Origin: Bacillota bacterium
Lineage (GTDB): Bacteria > Bacillota_I > Bacilli_A > RF39 > UBA660
DNA: 57,283 nucleotides
Assembly: GCA_003149915.1 (NCBI GenBank)
Contig: QAMK01000030.1
Span: 1 to 57,283 of the forward strand
Direction: 5' to 3'
Under the pieces are notes generated by a model, which made no database searches, was not told the DNA's origin, and saw only the letters and a program-made list of their open reading frames with translations. A program made the translations under genes and the position numbers. Positions 35,160 through 43,919 of the stretch are shown piece after piece (position 1 is the first letter of the stretch; every line of letters starts with the position of its first letter).

Positions 35160-36489
35160 AAGCATTCTCTCCAGATGATGTTAATGTAACTGATAATGTT
35201 TGTTCTTTACCACTTCTTCGAACAGTTATCGATACCGTATCACCTACAGAGTATTTATATAATTCATAACGGAAATGAGTTGTATCAGAAACTTCTTTAT
35301 CTCCAACCGCTACGATTTGATCGCCCTGTTTCATACCAGCTTTGGCAGCAGGACTATCATCATCGACAGAATTAACATAAACTCCCGTTGAGCCAGTCGT
35401 ATAACCAAAGAATGAAGACGAACCATCGACGATTGTAATACCTAAATATGGACGTTGTAATGGTTCTCCAGCGATAAACTTATCGGCATAAGAAACAGCT
35501 GTTTCGATCGGAATCGCAAATCCCATACCTTCGATTGTTTCACTAGCTAATTTTAAGTTCGTAATTCCAATTACTTCGCCATTCGAGTTACATAATGGAC
35601 CACCAGAGTTACCTTCGTTGATAGCAGCATCTGTTTGAAGAACTTCTGCAATATATCCAGCACTTGTACTAGTAGCACTAACCTCTACCAAACGATTTTT
35701 ACCAGAGATAATACCTCTTGTAACAGTCCAAGCATAACTAGAAGAATCGATTGGGGCACCAACAGCAAATGCTGTATCTCCAACACGCAAATTCTCACTA
35801 CTACCAATCTCTGCAACGCTAATTACTTTAGATTGATCGACACTAAGTACAGCTATATCAGAATAAGTATCACTACCAACTAAATCAACAGTGACTTCCT
35901 CTTCGTTCGTGAATACTACTTTGATTTCTGTTGCACCTTCAATAACATGAGCATTCGTTAAAATGTATCCTTTATTATCAGCTTCTTTATAAACGAATCC
36001 AGTTCCTGTTGCATACAAACGATCATTGACAAAACTTTCTACAACAACGACAGAATCGTATACTTTTTCAACTGCATCAGCAATACCGGTATCTGTAACT
36101 GTCACTTCTTCTTTCGTCGTTTCGATAACTAAATTTTTTAAATAAAATTGATAGAAAAGACCAAAGCAAACAAGACAGATTACAAACGTAAAAACACTTG
36201 CCAAAATAGGATATAGAACGGAATGATTTTTCTTTCCCTTTTCTGGTTTTGCTTTCTTAGAACCATCTTTTGGAATCGGCTCTGTCTTAACTTCTTTCAC
36301 ATCATCAAATGACTTGCTAGACCAATTGACTTTAGATTCCTCTTTCGTTTCTTTTTTCTCATTAGAATCTTCTTTTTCATCTTTATGAATTGTAACTTTT
36401 GCACCACATGAAGGGCAGAACAAATCATCACTACTTAATTCTTCACCACATGTCGCACAAAAGTATTTTTTTACTTCAGTTTTTTTCAT
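35158..36489 (-). CDS. HtrA/DegP-type serine protease with N-terminal zinc ribbon and PDZ domain
   Basis: 443 residues from the ATG at 36489 (AAGGAG 8 nt upstream). A cytoplasmic zinc ribbon (FCATCGEELSSDDLFCPSCG) lies at about 10-32, a charged linker, and one transmembrane helix near 85-108. The trypsin-like domain follows outside, with the catalytic triad in ILTNAHVIEG (His), DTYSDIAVLSVD (Asp) and AINEGNSGGPLC (Ser). A C-terminal PDZ domain (YLGITIVDGSS, GMKQGDQIVAVGDKEVSD) binds unfolded tails. Such proteases degrade misfolded exported proteins. The zinc-ribbon head is found in several Firmicutes membrane proteins and is not in classical DegP. It is probably monocistronic. Confidence 0.92.
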   Translation of the reverse strand: MKKTEVKKYFCATCGEELSSDDLFCPSCGAKVTIHKDEKEDSNEKKETKEESKVNWSSKSFDDVKEVKTEPIPKDGSKKAKPEKGKKNHSVLYPILASVFTFVICLVCFGLFYQFYLKNLVIETTKEEVTVTDTGIADAVEKVYDSVVVVESFVNDRLYATGTGFVYKEADNKGYILTNAHVIEGATEIKVVFTNEEEVTVDLVGSDTYSDIAVLSVDQSKVISVAEIGSSENLRVGDTAFAVGAPIDSSSYAWTVTRGIISGKNRLVEVSATSTSAGYIAEVLQTDAAINEGNSGGPLCNSNGEVIGITNLKLASETIEGMGFAIPIETAVSYADKFIAGEPLQRPYLGITIVDGSSSFFGYTTGSTGVYVNSVDDDSPAAKAGMKQGDQIVAVGDKEVSDTTHFRYELYKYSVGDTVSITVRRSGKEQTLSVTLTSSGENA

Positions 36490-36568
36490 GCTTACCACTC
36501 CTTACATGAATAATCATACTATAGAATTGTTAAAATTTGATGAAATTTTCGTAAAAAAAGAAAGAAAA

Positions 36569-36583
36569 AAGAGCTTGCGCTCT
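36569..36583 (-). terminator. Intrinsic terminator of the thioredoxin-like gene
   Basis: Minus-strand AGAGC-GCAA-GCTCT followed by TTTTTTC, at the end of the 36582 gene. Position is accurate to about 1 nt. Confidence 0.78.
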
Positions 36584-36830
36584 AAATTCCTTCTAACATA
36601 GGTTTTAAAACTTTAGAAAGTTCCCTTTCCGTTGGAACATTTCCAGATGAGAATACTTGATCGTTAATAATGAGAGTTGGAGTAACGTTTACATGGTATT
36701 TGTGCTTATCTTGAGAAGAGATTTGATCAATTTCTATTTCACAATTGAGTTCTCTTTCGAGTTTTTTGATAGTTTTCATGATTTTGATTCCATTTTTAGA
36801 ATCAGAACCAACTAGTTTTAATTGAATGAT
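36582..36830 (-). CDS. Small thioredoxin-fold protein without CxxC, non-AUG start
   Basis: A thioredoxin_3-type fold of about 81-82 residues: (I)IQLKLVGSDSKNGIKIMK, then KLERELNCEIEIDQI, and the cis-Pro strand VNVTPTLIINDQVFSSGNVPT. Related small redox proteins carry a CPxC in the first loop; here that loop is SDSKNG, so both redox cysteines are missing. An ATG at 36779 would delete the first beta strand. The frame stays open upstream to ATC (36830) and ATT (36827), placed 10 and 13 nt after AAGGAG, while the only ATG near that site is out of frame. Thus either a rare ATC/ATT start is used or the gene is slightly damaged at its 5' end. Confidence 0.6.
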   Translation of the reverse strand: MIQLKLVGSDSKNGIKIMKTIKKLERELNCEIEIDQISSQDKHKYHVNVTPTLIINDQVFSSGNVPTERELSKVLKPMLEGI

Positions 36831-36991
36831 AGTTTTGCATCTCCTTTTATATAAATAAAATTTAACTATATTTACTTCATGTTTTTTCTTTCTATAATTC
36901 TTCTATCACCTTCCTTACATTATCCATGATACTAAAAATTTGTGTATTTTTTGTGCGAAAAATGTGTAAAAATATGAAAAGGTCAAAAAAA

Positions 36992-37010
36992 AGAAACCGA
37001 AACGGTTTCT
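36992..37010 (-). terminator. Intrinsic terminator of the 218-aa gene
   Basis: Minus-strand AGAAACCG-TTT-CGGTTTCT followed by eight T, overlapping the stop codon at 37009. Confidence 0.85.
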
Positions 37011-37665
37011 ATCCAATTTTAGTACCAAGCGATTTTTGGAACGTATCATCTGATACATGTTCATCTTCTTTTGGCCAAAGTGCAGAAATACGAGCAACCT
37101 TCTTCATCAAAGGTAAATTTTTAGTAAACGTTACAAAATCATTTTGAGTCAAAGGTTCGCATTCCATTTGTTGATTTGCTCTTTCATCTTCTTTTTTCAA
37201 TAACTGACGTACTAAAATTGTATAAAATGCATAATACACGTTAGCAGAAATATTAGCGTAACCAGCAATTGTAGAATCAGAAGCTCGATCAGAACGAGGT
37301 AATGAAAGTGTCTTGCCCATAATAGAAAGAAGAACTGTTTCTTCATCTTTAAGTGGAACTAAGATGTCAGGCAATTTTTTTGCTAATTTTGATGCCGCAG
37401 ATTGATCACTATAAACAGAAACAATATCTAAAATAGACTGTGCTTTACTATAAGAACTATTTGCAAATGTTTGAGCTTGCTTACGTTCTTCTTCTGTACA
37501 ACCAATATTCTTGGCTGTTTCGGAATCTCTATAAAAATCCGTTAAAATACGAACCATATCATCTTGAATCGTTTTTAAAGTCGGATTCACTCCTAAATTT
37601 AATTGTTTTAATAAATTATCAACTTGTAATTGATTATCCATAACTTGTTTAACATTTCCTTTCAT
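37009..37665 (-). CDS. Hypothetical helical protein, 218 aa
   Basis: Unrecognised, almost all-helical soluble protein. From the ATG at 37665 (GGAAGGGG 8 nt upstream) it reads MKGNVKQVMDNQLQVDNLL. Features include a single cysteine pair far apart (IGCTEEERKQAQ and QQMECEPL), and a middle region YSKAQSILDIVSVYSDQSAA. No membrane segment is present. It is a single gene with a strong terminator, between the small thioredoxin-fold gene and the helicase gene. The upstream 200 nt are AT-rich with no obvious regulatory structure. Confidence 0.68.
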   Translation of the reverse strand: MKGNVKQVMDNQLQVDNLLKQLNLGVNPTLKTIQDDMVRILTDFYRDSETAKNIGCTEEERKQAQTFANSSYSKAQSILDIVSVYSDQSAASKLAKKLPDILVPLKDEETVLLSIMGKTLSLPRSDRASDSTIAGYANISANVYYAFYTILVRQLLKKEDERANQQMECEPLTQNDFVTFTKNLPLMKKVARISALWPKEDEHVSDDTFQKSLGTKIG

Positions 37666-37868
37666 ATCAAAATCCCCTTCCATTCTTTCTTTTTTGATAA
37701 GAACCGTCTCTTATAAGAAAGCTTCTAAATTATATCACATTTTATAAAAAATGTCAAGCAGAAATGGAAAGGCGAAAAAAAAGAAGCATCCCATAAAAGA
37801 ACACTTCTCCATTTCTTTCATTAACGATAATATTATTATAACACATCGATTTAAAAAATGCAAATGTT

Positions 37869-40223
37869 TTAAAATAACTCTTTTAAAAATCTAGATTGTT
37901 TATCGATATTAGAAGGTGTTAATAAGTAAACTTGATTTTTAGTTCTAGTCAATGCGACATAAAAAACACGTCTTTCTTCGGCATCTGGAAATTCCTCTTC
38001 GAAAGCAGTCGGAGTAAATAATTTCACAAGCCACATGCGTTCTGGTTCAATACAAGGAAAATCCGTATCCGTCACATGAAGTAAAATAACTTGGTCAGCA
38101 CCGAGACCTTTGGCACTGTGAACACTCATAGCATCGATGTAAGCATTCGGATATTTTTTAGAGACTGCTCGCGTTCCGATTCCTTTGATAAATTGACCGG
38201 ATTCGAACATATCACGCAAGCGTTTATTACGTCTTGCCAATATTAAAATGTGTTGATTCGGGTTTTGCTCATAAATTTCACCGATGACAGTTTCCAAAAC
38301 TGCAAATTCATCGTCCATATAATAACGAACTCGAATTGGATGATCTTGTCGTTTGGAAGAAATTAAGTCCTTTTTGATTTGTAACGGGTTTTTCATGATA
38401 AACTGGCCAACTTGATTGATTAATTGCTGACTGTTACGATACGTGTGATTGATGAACAGTTGTTTGGATCCAGCAAAAAGTTGACTATAACGATAGAACA
38501 AATCAATTCTAGAACCTGCAAAAGAGAAAATTGTCTGCCAGTCGTCTCCTACAGATATTACTTTGGCATTACTTAAAACAGACAAGTTTTTAGCAAACTG
38601 ATAACGGTCCAATGAAATATCCTGATACTCATCGATAATGATATAGTCATATTCCAAACCACTTAAATTGTCACGCATCGAAGTCATGTATTTGTTGGCA
38701 TAATAAATCATATCAGCAAAATCGACACGACTTTTTGGTAAAATTTGGCTTTCATAATAAGAATATAGACGACTCAACAGTTTTGCTTCATGAATCCAAG
38801 TAGATTTTAAAGAATCTGGTACATCTTGAGAAATGACGAACTCTCTGATTTTATCCAAGTAACGATTTCGATTCACATTGGCTTTAATTTTCGCAATAAT
38901 ATCTAACATTAAATTGACGAAGTTAAAAAACTCTGCTTCCACGTTGTTATCCAAAATCTGATCATAAATTTCTTCTAAAGAACGTGGTTTCATTGGCACA
39001 TGATATTTTGCTAGTTCAATTTTTAAAATATCTAAATAAGAAAGCTTTTTACCATCGATTTCAAGTTCGTAATCCAATTCAATATAACGATTGTGATGGT
39101 TTTTGTGAAAGACTCGTTTCTTATGACGAATTTCTTGATACTTTTCAAAGGTGCGTTTAGATAATGTGTTTGTGCCATGATGAGTAGACGTAGATAAACC
39201 ATAATACTCGATGTAGATAGGAATATCATCGACATAAATGGTAAAATCTGGTAAATATGCTCGTTCTTGATCAATTCGTTCTGGATACGGTTGTTCATAC
39301 TCATAAGGAATTCCGTTATAAAATAAGAAATCAGCAATTCTAGCCTCTGCCTCCGACTTAACTCGCTCATTCTTTAACGTTCGAAAGTCTTTTAAGTAAT
39401 TTTCCATTCGGTACGTCACAATCTTTAAAAGTTGATCCTTGTTTTCCGCAAGTTTTCGTTTTTTATAATCAGCAAAATATTCGTCAAACGTACGAAACTT
39501 CTTATAATTTGCAACGAATCCTTTGGAAAATAAAGGATACTCACCCACTTTATAAGCATTGAATGTTTCAACATAATCATCTAGCAAAGAAGGATTAGGA
39601 AACAGTTCCTGCTTTACAAAATCGATAATAATCTGTTTTTGTTCTCCTTCTACAACTGGTTTTAATGGTGTATTGAACATATGACGTACGACTTGCATTC
39701 CCAAAGAGTGAAACGTCATAACGTGAACAGGTAAATGAAATTCATAACGAATTCGCTCTTCTAACTCTTCTGTTGCCTGATTAGTATAAGAGATAACAGC
39801 AATCTTAGATGGTGAAACGTTACGTTGTTCCACTAAGAACTTCACTTTAGCAGCCATGGTAGTCGTCTTTCCTGCGCCTGCTCCAGCGATAATCAAAGAA
39901 TAATCTTCTTGGTCTAAAATAGCCCGTCGTTGTTCTTCATCCAAATGAATGGATGGATCGATTTCATCAAACATGTGATCAAAGTAATCCCGATACAAAA
40001 CCAATTGATGATCAATAACTGCTTGATTGTGCTTTTGAATCAGTTCGTAACCAGAATTGGCAATCGTACGTAATTCTTCCTTTTCATTTGTTATGTCTGT
40101 TCTACGAAACAAATCATCATATCGATTTAAAAACTCTTGATACTCACGAAACGGAATATAACGATTTTGTCTTAACAACTGTCTGAATTCTAAAACACAC
40201 TCTTCCCCATCTAACACAAACAT
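37869..40223 (-). CDS. UvrD/Rep-like helicase with internal PD-(D/E)xK-like domain (helicase IV type)
   Basis: A 784-residue superfamily 1A helicase. Walker A AGAGAGKTT lies near 113-121, motif Ia VISYTNQATEEL, motif II FYDYIIIDEYQD-like LEYDYIIIDEYQDIS, motif III VGDDWQTIFSFAGS, motif V SVHSAKGLGADQVILL and motif VI FYVALTRTKNQ. Between motifs Ia/Ic and II is an insert (about 290-420) with FLFYNGIPYEYEQPYP and YLPDFTIYVDDIPIYIEYYG, like the nuclease-fold insert of E. coli helicase IV. The usual Lys of the ExK triad is replaced by a Tyr, so nuclease activity is uncertain. It is monocistronic. The ATG at 40223 is preferred over a GTG four codons earlier. Confidence 0.92.
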   Translation of the reverse strand: MFVLDGEECVLEFRQLLRQNRYIPFREYQEFLNRYDDLFRRTDITNEKEELRTIANSGYELIQKHNQAVIDHQLVLYRDYFDHMFDEIDPSIHLDEEQRRAILDQEDYSLIIAGAGAGKTTTMAAKVKFLVEQRNVSPSKIAVISYTNQATEELEERIRYEFHLPVHVMTFHSLGMQVVRHMFNTPLKPVVEGEQKQIIIDFVKQELFPNPSLLDDYVETFNAYKVGEYPLFSKGFVANYKKFRTFDEYFADYKKRKLAENKDQLLKIVTYRMENYLKDFRTLKNERVKSEAEARIADFLFYNGIPYEYEQPYPERIDQERAYLPDFTIYVDDIPIYIEYYGLSTSTHHGTNTLSKRTFEKYQEIRHKKRVFHKNHHNRYIELDYELEIDGKKLSYLDILKIELAKYHVPMKPRSLEEIYDQILDNNVEAEFFNFVNLMLDIIAKIKANVNRNRYLDKIREFVISQDVPDSLKSTWIHEAKLLSRLYSYYESQILPKSRVDFADMIYYANKYMTSMRDNLSGLEYDYIIIDEYQDISLDRYQFAKNLSVLSNAKVISVGDDWQTIFSFAGSRIDLFYRYSQLFAGSKQLFINHTYRNSQQLINQVGQFIMKNPLQIKKDLISSKRQDHPIRVRYYMDDEFAVLETVIGEIYEQNPNQHILILARRNKRLRDMFESGQFIKGIGTRAVSKKYPNAYIDAMSVHSAKGLGADQVILLHVTDTDFPCIEPERMWLVKLFTPTAFEEEFPDAEERRVFYVALTRTKNQVYLLTPSNIDKQSRFLKELF

Positions 40224-40336
40224 GGATACCACCACCTATTATAGGATAAGTATACCACAGATTGCTATTTTCCCCAATCATTATTATGGACCAAATTTAG
40301 CGACAACAATATAATATAATGAAAGGAGTGTTAGCT

Positions 40337-40483
40337 ATGATGTACGGATGTGGTTATCCAGTTTGCATGCCAAATAGTAACGATAATTCCGGATTCGGTT
40401 CAGGCTGGGTTTGGGCAATTATCATCGTTATTTTCCTAATCTTCTTCTGCACAGGAAATAACAGAGGCAACTGTGGTTGTTAA
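40337..40483 (+). CDS. Small Gly/Cys-rich membrane peptide (YjcZ-like)
   Basis: A 48-residue peptide starting MMYGCGYPVCMPNSNDNS. A hydrophobic helix (WVWAIIIVIFLIFFC) is flanked by Gly/Cys-rich ends (NNRGNCGC at the C-terminus). AAAGGAG lies 8 nt before the first ATG. The layout GF..(hydrophobic helix) resembles the YjcZ family of short proteins made during sporulation. It stands alone on the plus strand between the helicase and the restriction operon, followed by a terminator that overlaps the convergent small gene. Confidence 0.72.
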   Translation: MMYGCGYPVCMPNSNDNSGFGSGWVWAIIIVIFLIFFCTGNNRGNCGC

Positions 40484-40487
40484 CACC

Positions 40488-40512
40488 AAAAAAGCACAAA
40501 AATGTGCTTTTT
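40488..40512. terminator. Intrinsic terminator between two convergent small genes
   Basis: AAAAAGCACA-AAAA-TGTGCTTTTT, downstream of the 48-residue peptide gene on the plus strand and of the 43-residue gene on the minus strand. Confidence 0.85.
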
Positions 40513-40642
40513 ATTTGGTAAATTTTACCATAAATCGGATAATCCATTGAATTATTTTATAAATCAAATAAATTCCAAAAAAGAGAATCATAATTAAAAT
40601 AGTACATGTTTTAGCTTCGGCTCTTTTACCATTTTTTTCCAA
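40511..40642 (-). CDS. Small single-pass membrane protein with TTG start, 43 aa
   Basis: A 43-residue peptide: TTG start at 40642, GGGAGTG 7 nt upstream, then basic head MEKNGKRAEAKTCT, a hydrophobic segment ILIMILFFGIYLIY and a basic tail KIIQWIIRFMVKFTK. It is probably an inner-face, tail-anchored membrane peptide. It lies between the DpnII-type endonuclease gene and the plus-strand peptide gene and shares the terminator with the latter. The family is not recognised. Its reality rests on the ribosome binding site, the topology and the terminator right at its stop codon. Confidence 0.5.
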   Translation of the reverse strand: MEKNGKRAEAKTCTILIMILFFGIYLIYKIIQWIIRFMVKFTK

Positions 40643-40713
40643 TTTATATCACTCCCAATTTTTACAAAATGTAAAAAGCATTGTTATTACCAAATCATTA
40701 TTTTCTATACCAA

Positions 40714-41577
40714 TTATGATAAATTTTTTAAAACACCATGTTCAAGATCATCTAAATTATAAATAGTATCCAAAGTATTAAAAGTTTCTTCTAAATTACG
40801 TCGTGCACTTTTCCAAGCAGTTCCATCCGTAATCCACATAAAAGTTACACCATCAACATTTTCTGCTTCTTGAGCTAACATTTTATAACTCCTTGCAGTC
40901 TCATTTAATTTGGAACCGCCACCTTTTCCGCCATAAAAATTGGTTTCAATAACATATATCTGATTAGCAGTTTTAATCACAAAATCAAATCTTTTCGAAG
41001 ATATATGATCGGCAGACATTGCAGAAAGATCCACGTCCCAGCGTTCTTCAATTTGGTCTAAATACATTTCTTTAAAATAATTAACTCCTTTAACATATCC
41101 GGCTTTCTTGATATAAGATTCCACTAAATTTTCCATCAAATGTCCACCACGATTTTTTCTTCCATTAGAATCCAAGCCAACTTCTACACCTAAAACATAA
41201 TCATATAAGTTATTAATAATATGATTTTGCAACAAATCAAAAAGACCTGTTTTCCTCATGAACTTTTTGTAATTAGATATAGAATAAGCCATTTTGTCAA
41301 ATTGAAATAAGTACTCATTCAATTCATCCTGAACATATATCTCATGTGCACGAACAGCTAATAATATTGGAATACATTCTAATGTATCGGGATATTTCAA
41401 AATAATATTTTCAAAATCTTCTTCAATTTTTTTACTTCCAATTAAAGAGTTCAAAATATTCAACTCAATTTTAATTTTATCAACGTTAGTGTACACTTTT
41501 TGAAAATCAACATAATATGTGTAATCAGAAATACTATATTTAAATTTACTTAACCATTCATTAAAATTTCTTTTCAA
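40714..41577 (-). CDS. DpnII-family type II restriction endonuclease (GATC)
   Basis: A 287-residue homologue of DpnII/MboI-type endonucleases, recognised throughout: FNEWLSKFKYSISDYTYYVD, LNILNSLIGSKKIEEDF, a central VLGVEVGLDSNGRKNRGG, and the nuclease-like KRFDFVIKTANQIYVIETNF followed by SKLNETARSYKMLAQEA and FMWITDGTAWKSARRNLEETF. It should cleave unmethylated GATC. The start is TTG, directly after the TGA of the preceding gene, with GGAGGTAGG upstream, so expression is translationally coupled. Together with the two methyltransferases upstream this is a DpnII-type operon. Confidence 0.93.
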   Translation of the reverse strand: MKRNFNEWLSKFKYSISDYTYYVDFQKVYTNVDKIKIELNILNSLIGSKKIEEDFENIILKYPDTLECIPILLAVRAHEIYVQDELNEYLFQFDKMAYSISNYKKFMRKTGLFDLLQNHIINNLYDYVLGVEVGLDSNGRKNRGGHLMENLVESYIKKAGYVKGVNYFKEMYLDQIEERWDVDLSAMSADHISSKRFDFVIKTANQIYVIETNFYGGKGGGSKLNETARSYKMLAQEAENVDGVTFMWITDGTAWKSARRNLEETFNTLDTIYNLDDLEHGVLKNLS

Positions 41578-42120
41578 TCAAAACCTACCTCCAAATCCTG
41601 ATGCGGACATAATTGAGAAAATATCTAATTCATCTTCTAACAGTGAATCCAAAACCTTTCCAAACATATAGGCATCCGTCCTATTCGTTTTTTCTTGAGT
41701 CATTAATAAAACCATCAAAACTATTAAAAATTCTATATCATATTCACCATACCCATCTAATTCTTTATATTTCGATGCATCAGTTATTTCTATATAATTA
41801 TCCACTAACGTTGTTAAAGATTTCTCATCATTGTTTTTTAAAGGTTGAGAATTTTCCCACTCGTTTTTTATTTCTTTAATAAAACTTCGAGTTAACTCCC
41901 TTTCTGCTTGTAGTTTTAGAAGTAAATCTACAGCCCAATGAATATGCTTGGGAGTTCGCATTCTTTTTCCTTTTTCTTGATATTTTACAATGATATCATT
42001 TTGACTAATGCTTCCTTGAAAAACATATATAGTATATTTATTATCGAATAGAATATCTATAATTGATGTTAGATCCTTACCATTAATCTTGTTATGTTTT
42101 GTACCTTTAATTATCTTCAT
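41578..42120 (-). CDS. Unassigned protein inside the DpnII-type operon, 180 aa
   Basis: An unrecognised 180-residue protein between the second methyltransferase and the endonuclease. It overlaps the methyltransferase end by 14 nt and its TGA abuts the endonuclease TTG. The first 45 residues look beta-rich (NKYTIYVFQGSISQND), followed by helical segments including HIHWAVDLLLKLQAERELTR and IEFLIVLMVLLMTQ. There are no cysteines or obvious catalytic motifs. The classical DpnII operon has only dpnM, dpnA and dpnB, so this is an addition. It may be a control or assembly protein timing endonuclease activity (inference). Confidence 0.75.
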   Translation of the reverse strand: MKIIKGTKHNKINGKDLTSIIDILFDNKYTIYVFQGSISQNDIIVKYQEKGKRMRTPKHIHWAVDLLLKLQAERELTRSFIKEIKNEWENSQPLKNNDEKSLTTLVDNYIEITDASKYKELDGYGEYDIEFLIVLMVLLMTQEKTNRTDAYMFGKVLDSLLEDELDIFSIMSASGFGGRF

Positions 42121-42880
42121 ACATATTTTCCCTTCTCTTTATTGTTAAATCCAAATATTCTTTTTCGGTATCGATTCCAATATATTTTCTTTTTAGTTTA
42201 TTAGCAACAATTCCTGTTGTTCCACTTCCATTAAAAGGATCTAAAATTAAATCTCCTTCATCAGTTGAAGCAAGTATTATTCTTTCTAAAATTGCCATAG
42301 GTTTCTGAGTGGGATGCTTACCATACTTTTTTTCACTAGGCTTTGTTAAAGATGATTCCCAAACATCTTTCATTTGTTTTCCACCATTCAATTCTTTCAT
42401 CACTGTATAATTAAACTTATGTTTAACATTTTTTAAATCTTTTTGTGCCCATAAAATTGTTTCTGTAGAATGAACAAAGCATCTACAACTGATATTAGGT
42501 GGAGGATTCAATTTTTTCCAAGTAATGTTATTAATAATTTTAAAGCCTTCTTCTTCCAAAGCCATACCTATCGAATATATATTATGCATTGTTCCACTAA
42601 TCCAAATAGTCCCATTATCTTTTAATACTCGATAACACAACCGAATCCATTCTCGATTAAACTTATGCTTTTCATCTATAGTCTTCTTTTTATCCCATTC
42701 ACCTTTATTAACAGAAACCATTTTTCCACCACTGCAAGTAATACCATCACCAGATAAAAAATAAGGTGGATCCGCAAAAATCATATCGATACTTTTGGAA
42801 GGCAATTCTTGTAAAATTTGGAATGAATCACCCAAATGCAATTCAAAATCTGATGTTTTATAATAAACACTGTTACTCAA
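42107..42880 (-). CDS. DpnA-like adenine-specific DNA methyltransferase (beta class)
   Basis: A 257-residue N6-adenine methyltransferase of the beta class, with the catalytic motif first (MIFADPPYFLSGDG) and the SAM-binding FxGxG last (LDPFNGSGTTGIVANKLKR). The intervening WISGTMHNIYSIGMALEEEG and KHPTQKPMAILERIILAS match the DpnA/M2 type. In the DpnII system DpnA methylates GATC and can act on single-stranded DNA, protecting incoming transformed DNA. The start is TTG at 42880 with GGTGGTGAG upstream, 44 nt after the stop of the first methyltransferase. The C-terminus overlaps the next gene. Confidence 0.93.
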   Translation of the reverse strand: MSNSVYYKTSDFELHLGDSFQILQELPSKSIDMIFADPPYFLSGDGITCSGGKMVSVNKGEWDKKKTIDEKHKFNREWIRLCYRVLKDNGTIWISGTMHNIYSIGMALEEEGFKIINNITWKKLNPPPNISCRCFVHSTETILWAQKDLKNVKHKFNYTVMKELNGGKQMKDVWESSLTKPSEKKYGKHPTQKPMAILERIILASTDEGDLILDPFNGSGTTGIVANKLKRKYIGIDTEKEYLDLTIKRRENMYEDN

Positions 42881-42924
42881 CTTTTCTCACCACCAATATA
42901 ACTATACAACAATTGCTGCGAGTT

Positions 42925-43776
42925 TTACATATCAGTTGTATCATCTGGATTATAATTTGTAATAATAACTTCTTCTACGATTCTACGATCTTTAGCATTA
43001 GCGCCAATATTTCGTTGAGCTTCCACATAATGAAAATGATAACCTTGATATAATTCTCGAATTAAAGATGTATTATAGTTGGATAGCATGACATAACAAC
43101 CTCTTGAATCCAATTCTTTAAATAACTCTGCTAAGCGAATTTGATCTTCTTTTCCAAATCCATTTTCAGTATAACTATTAAAAGTAGAAGTATCTGAATC
43201 GTATGGAGGATCAAAATAGATAAAATCCCCTTGCTTTGCAGTTTTTACAGCATCAACAAAGTCAGTAGACAATAACTGAATATCATTCATATTTAAGAAA
43301 CAATGAATAATTCCTAAGTTTTCACTATGAGTATTTACTTTACTCCGTTTTCCAGACGGAACATTAAATTCGTTATTGCTATTTACTCTATATAAACCAT
43401 TAAAACAAGCTTTATTTAAATATATTGTTCTAGCAGCTCTCTTATAATCAGGAATTTTATTAAATTTTTTCTTATCCTTATCTAGATCACGAATTTTATA
43501 ATAATATGTTTCTGAATGATTCGTTTCATGTTTATTTAATTCATTACACATTAACACGAGTTTTTCTTCATCCTTAATGCAAGAATAAACATTCATTAAT
43601 TCTTTATTATAATCATTAATAATAGCCTTACGTGGAGAAAGTTCAAACAATAAAGCACCACCACCAACAAAAGGTTCATAATAAGTATCAAAAATTTTTG
43701 GAGACAATTGAATCAATTCATGAATAATAGATCTCTTTCCACCAGCCCACTTTACAAATGGTTTTCCTTTCAACAT
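42925..43776 (-). CDS. Dam/DpnM-type GATC adenine methyltransferase (alpha class)
   Basis: A 283-residue alpha-class N6-adenine methyltransferase. Motif I is KPFVKWAGGKRSIIHEL with YYEPFVGGGALLFEL, the catalytic DPPY is in FIYFDPPYDSDTST, and the C-terminus has the conserved YVMLSNYNT and EVIITNY. The ATG at 43776 has GGAGGA 6 nt upstream; a longer reading frame is not supported. It modifies GATC and protects host DNA from the DpnII-type endonuclease. It is first in the operon and has a TATAAT -10 box 30 nt upstream. Confidence 0.95.
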   Translation of the reverse strand: MLKGKPFVKWAGGKRSIIHELIQLSPKIFDTYYEPFVGGGALLFELSPRKAIINDYNKELMNVYSCIKDEEKLVLMCNELNKHETNHSETYYYKIRDLDKDKKKFNKIPDYKRAARTIYLNKACFNGLYRVNSNNEFNVPSGKRSKVNTHSENLGIIHCFLNMNDIQLLSTDFVDAVKTAKQGDFIYFDPPYDSDTSTFNSYTENGFGKEDQIRLAELFKELDSRGCYVMLSNYNTSLIRELYQGYHFHYVEAQRNIGANAKDRRIVEEVIITNYNPDDTTDM

Positions 43777-43806
43777 AAATACTCCTCCTAAAACAGTAAC
43801 AACAAT

Positions 43807-43812
43807 ATTATA
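43807..43812 (-). promoter_or_regulatory. -10 box of the DpnII-type operon
   Basis: Minus-strand TATAAT, about 30 nt before the first methyltransferase ATG. The -35 at 17 bp (TTTAGT) is poor. Confidence 0.45.
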
Positions 43813-43919
43813 TAGTATTTTCAAACAAAACTAAATAAAACAATTAAGAAAACAAGTATTTTTATTGTCATAAGCACTATATTTTACAAAAATTTAAACA
43901 AGAAACAATTTTAGTATAA

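Noticed and set aside
40513..40533. Sixth copy of the 23-bp repeat near 40.5 kb (ATTTGGTAAATTTTACCATAA)
   Set aside because: It is arranged as an inverted rather than a direct repeat, and the match is explained by the C-terminal codons of the 43-aa peptide.
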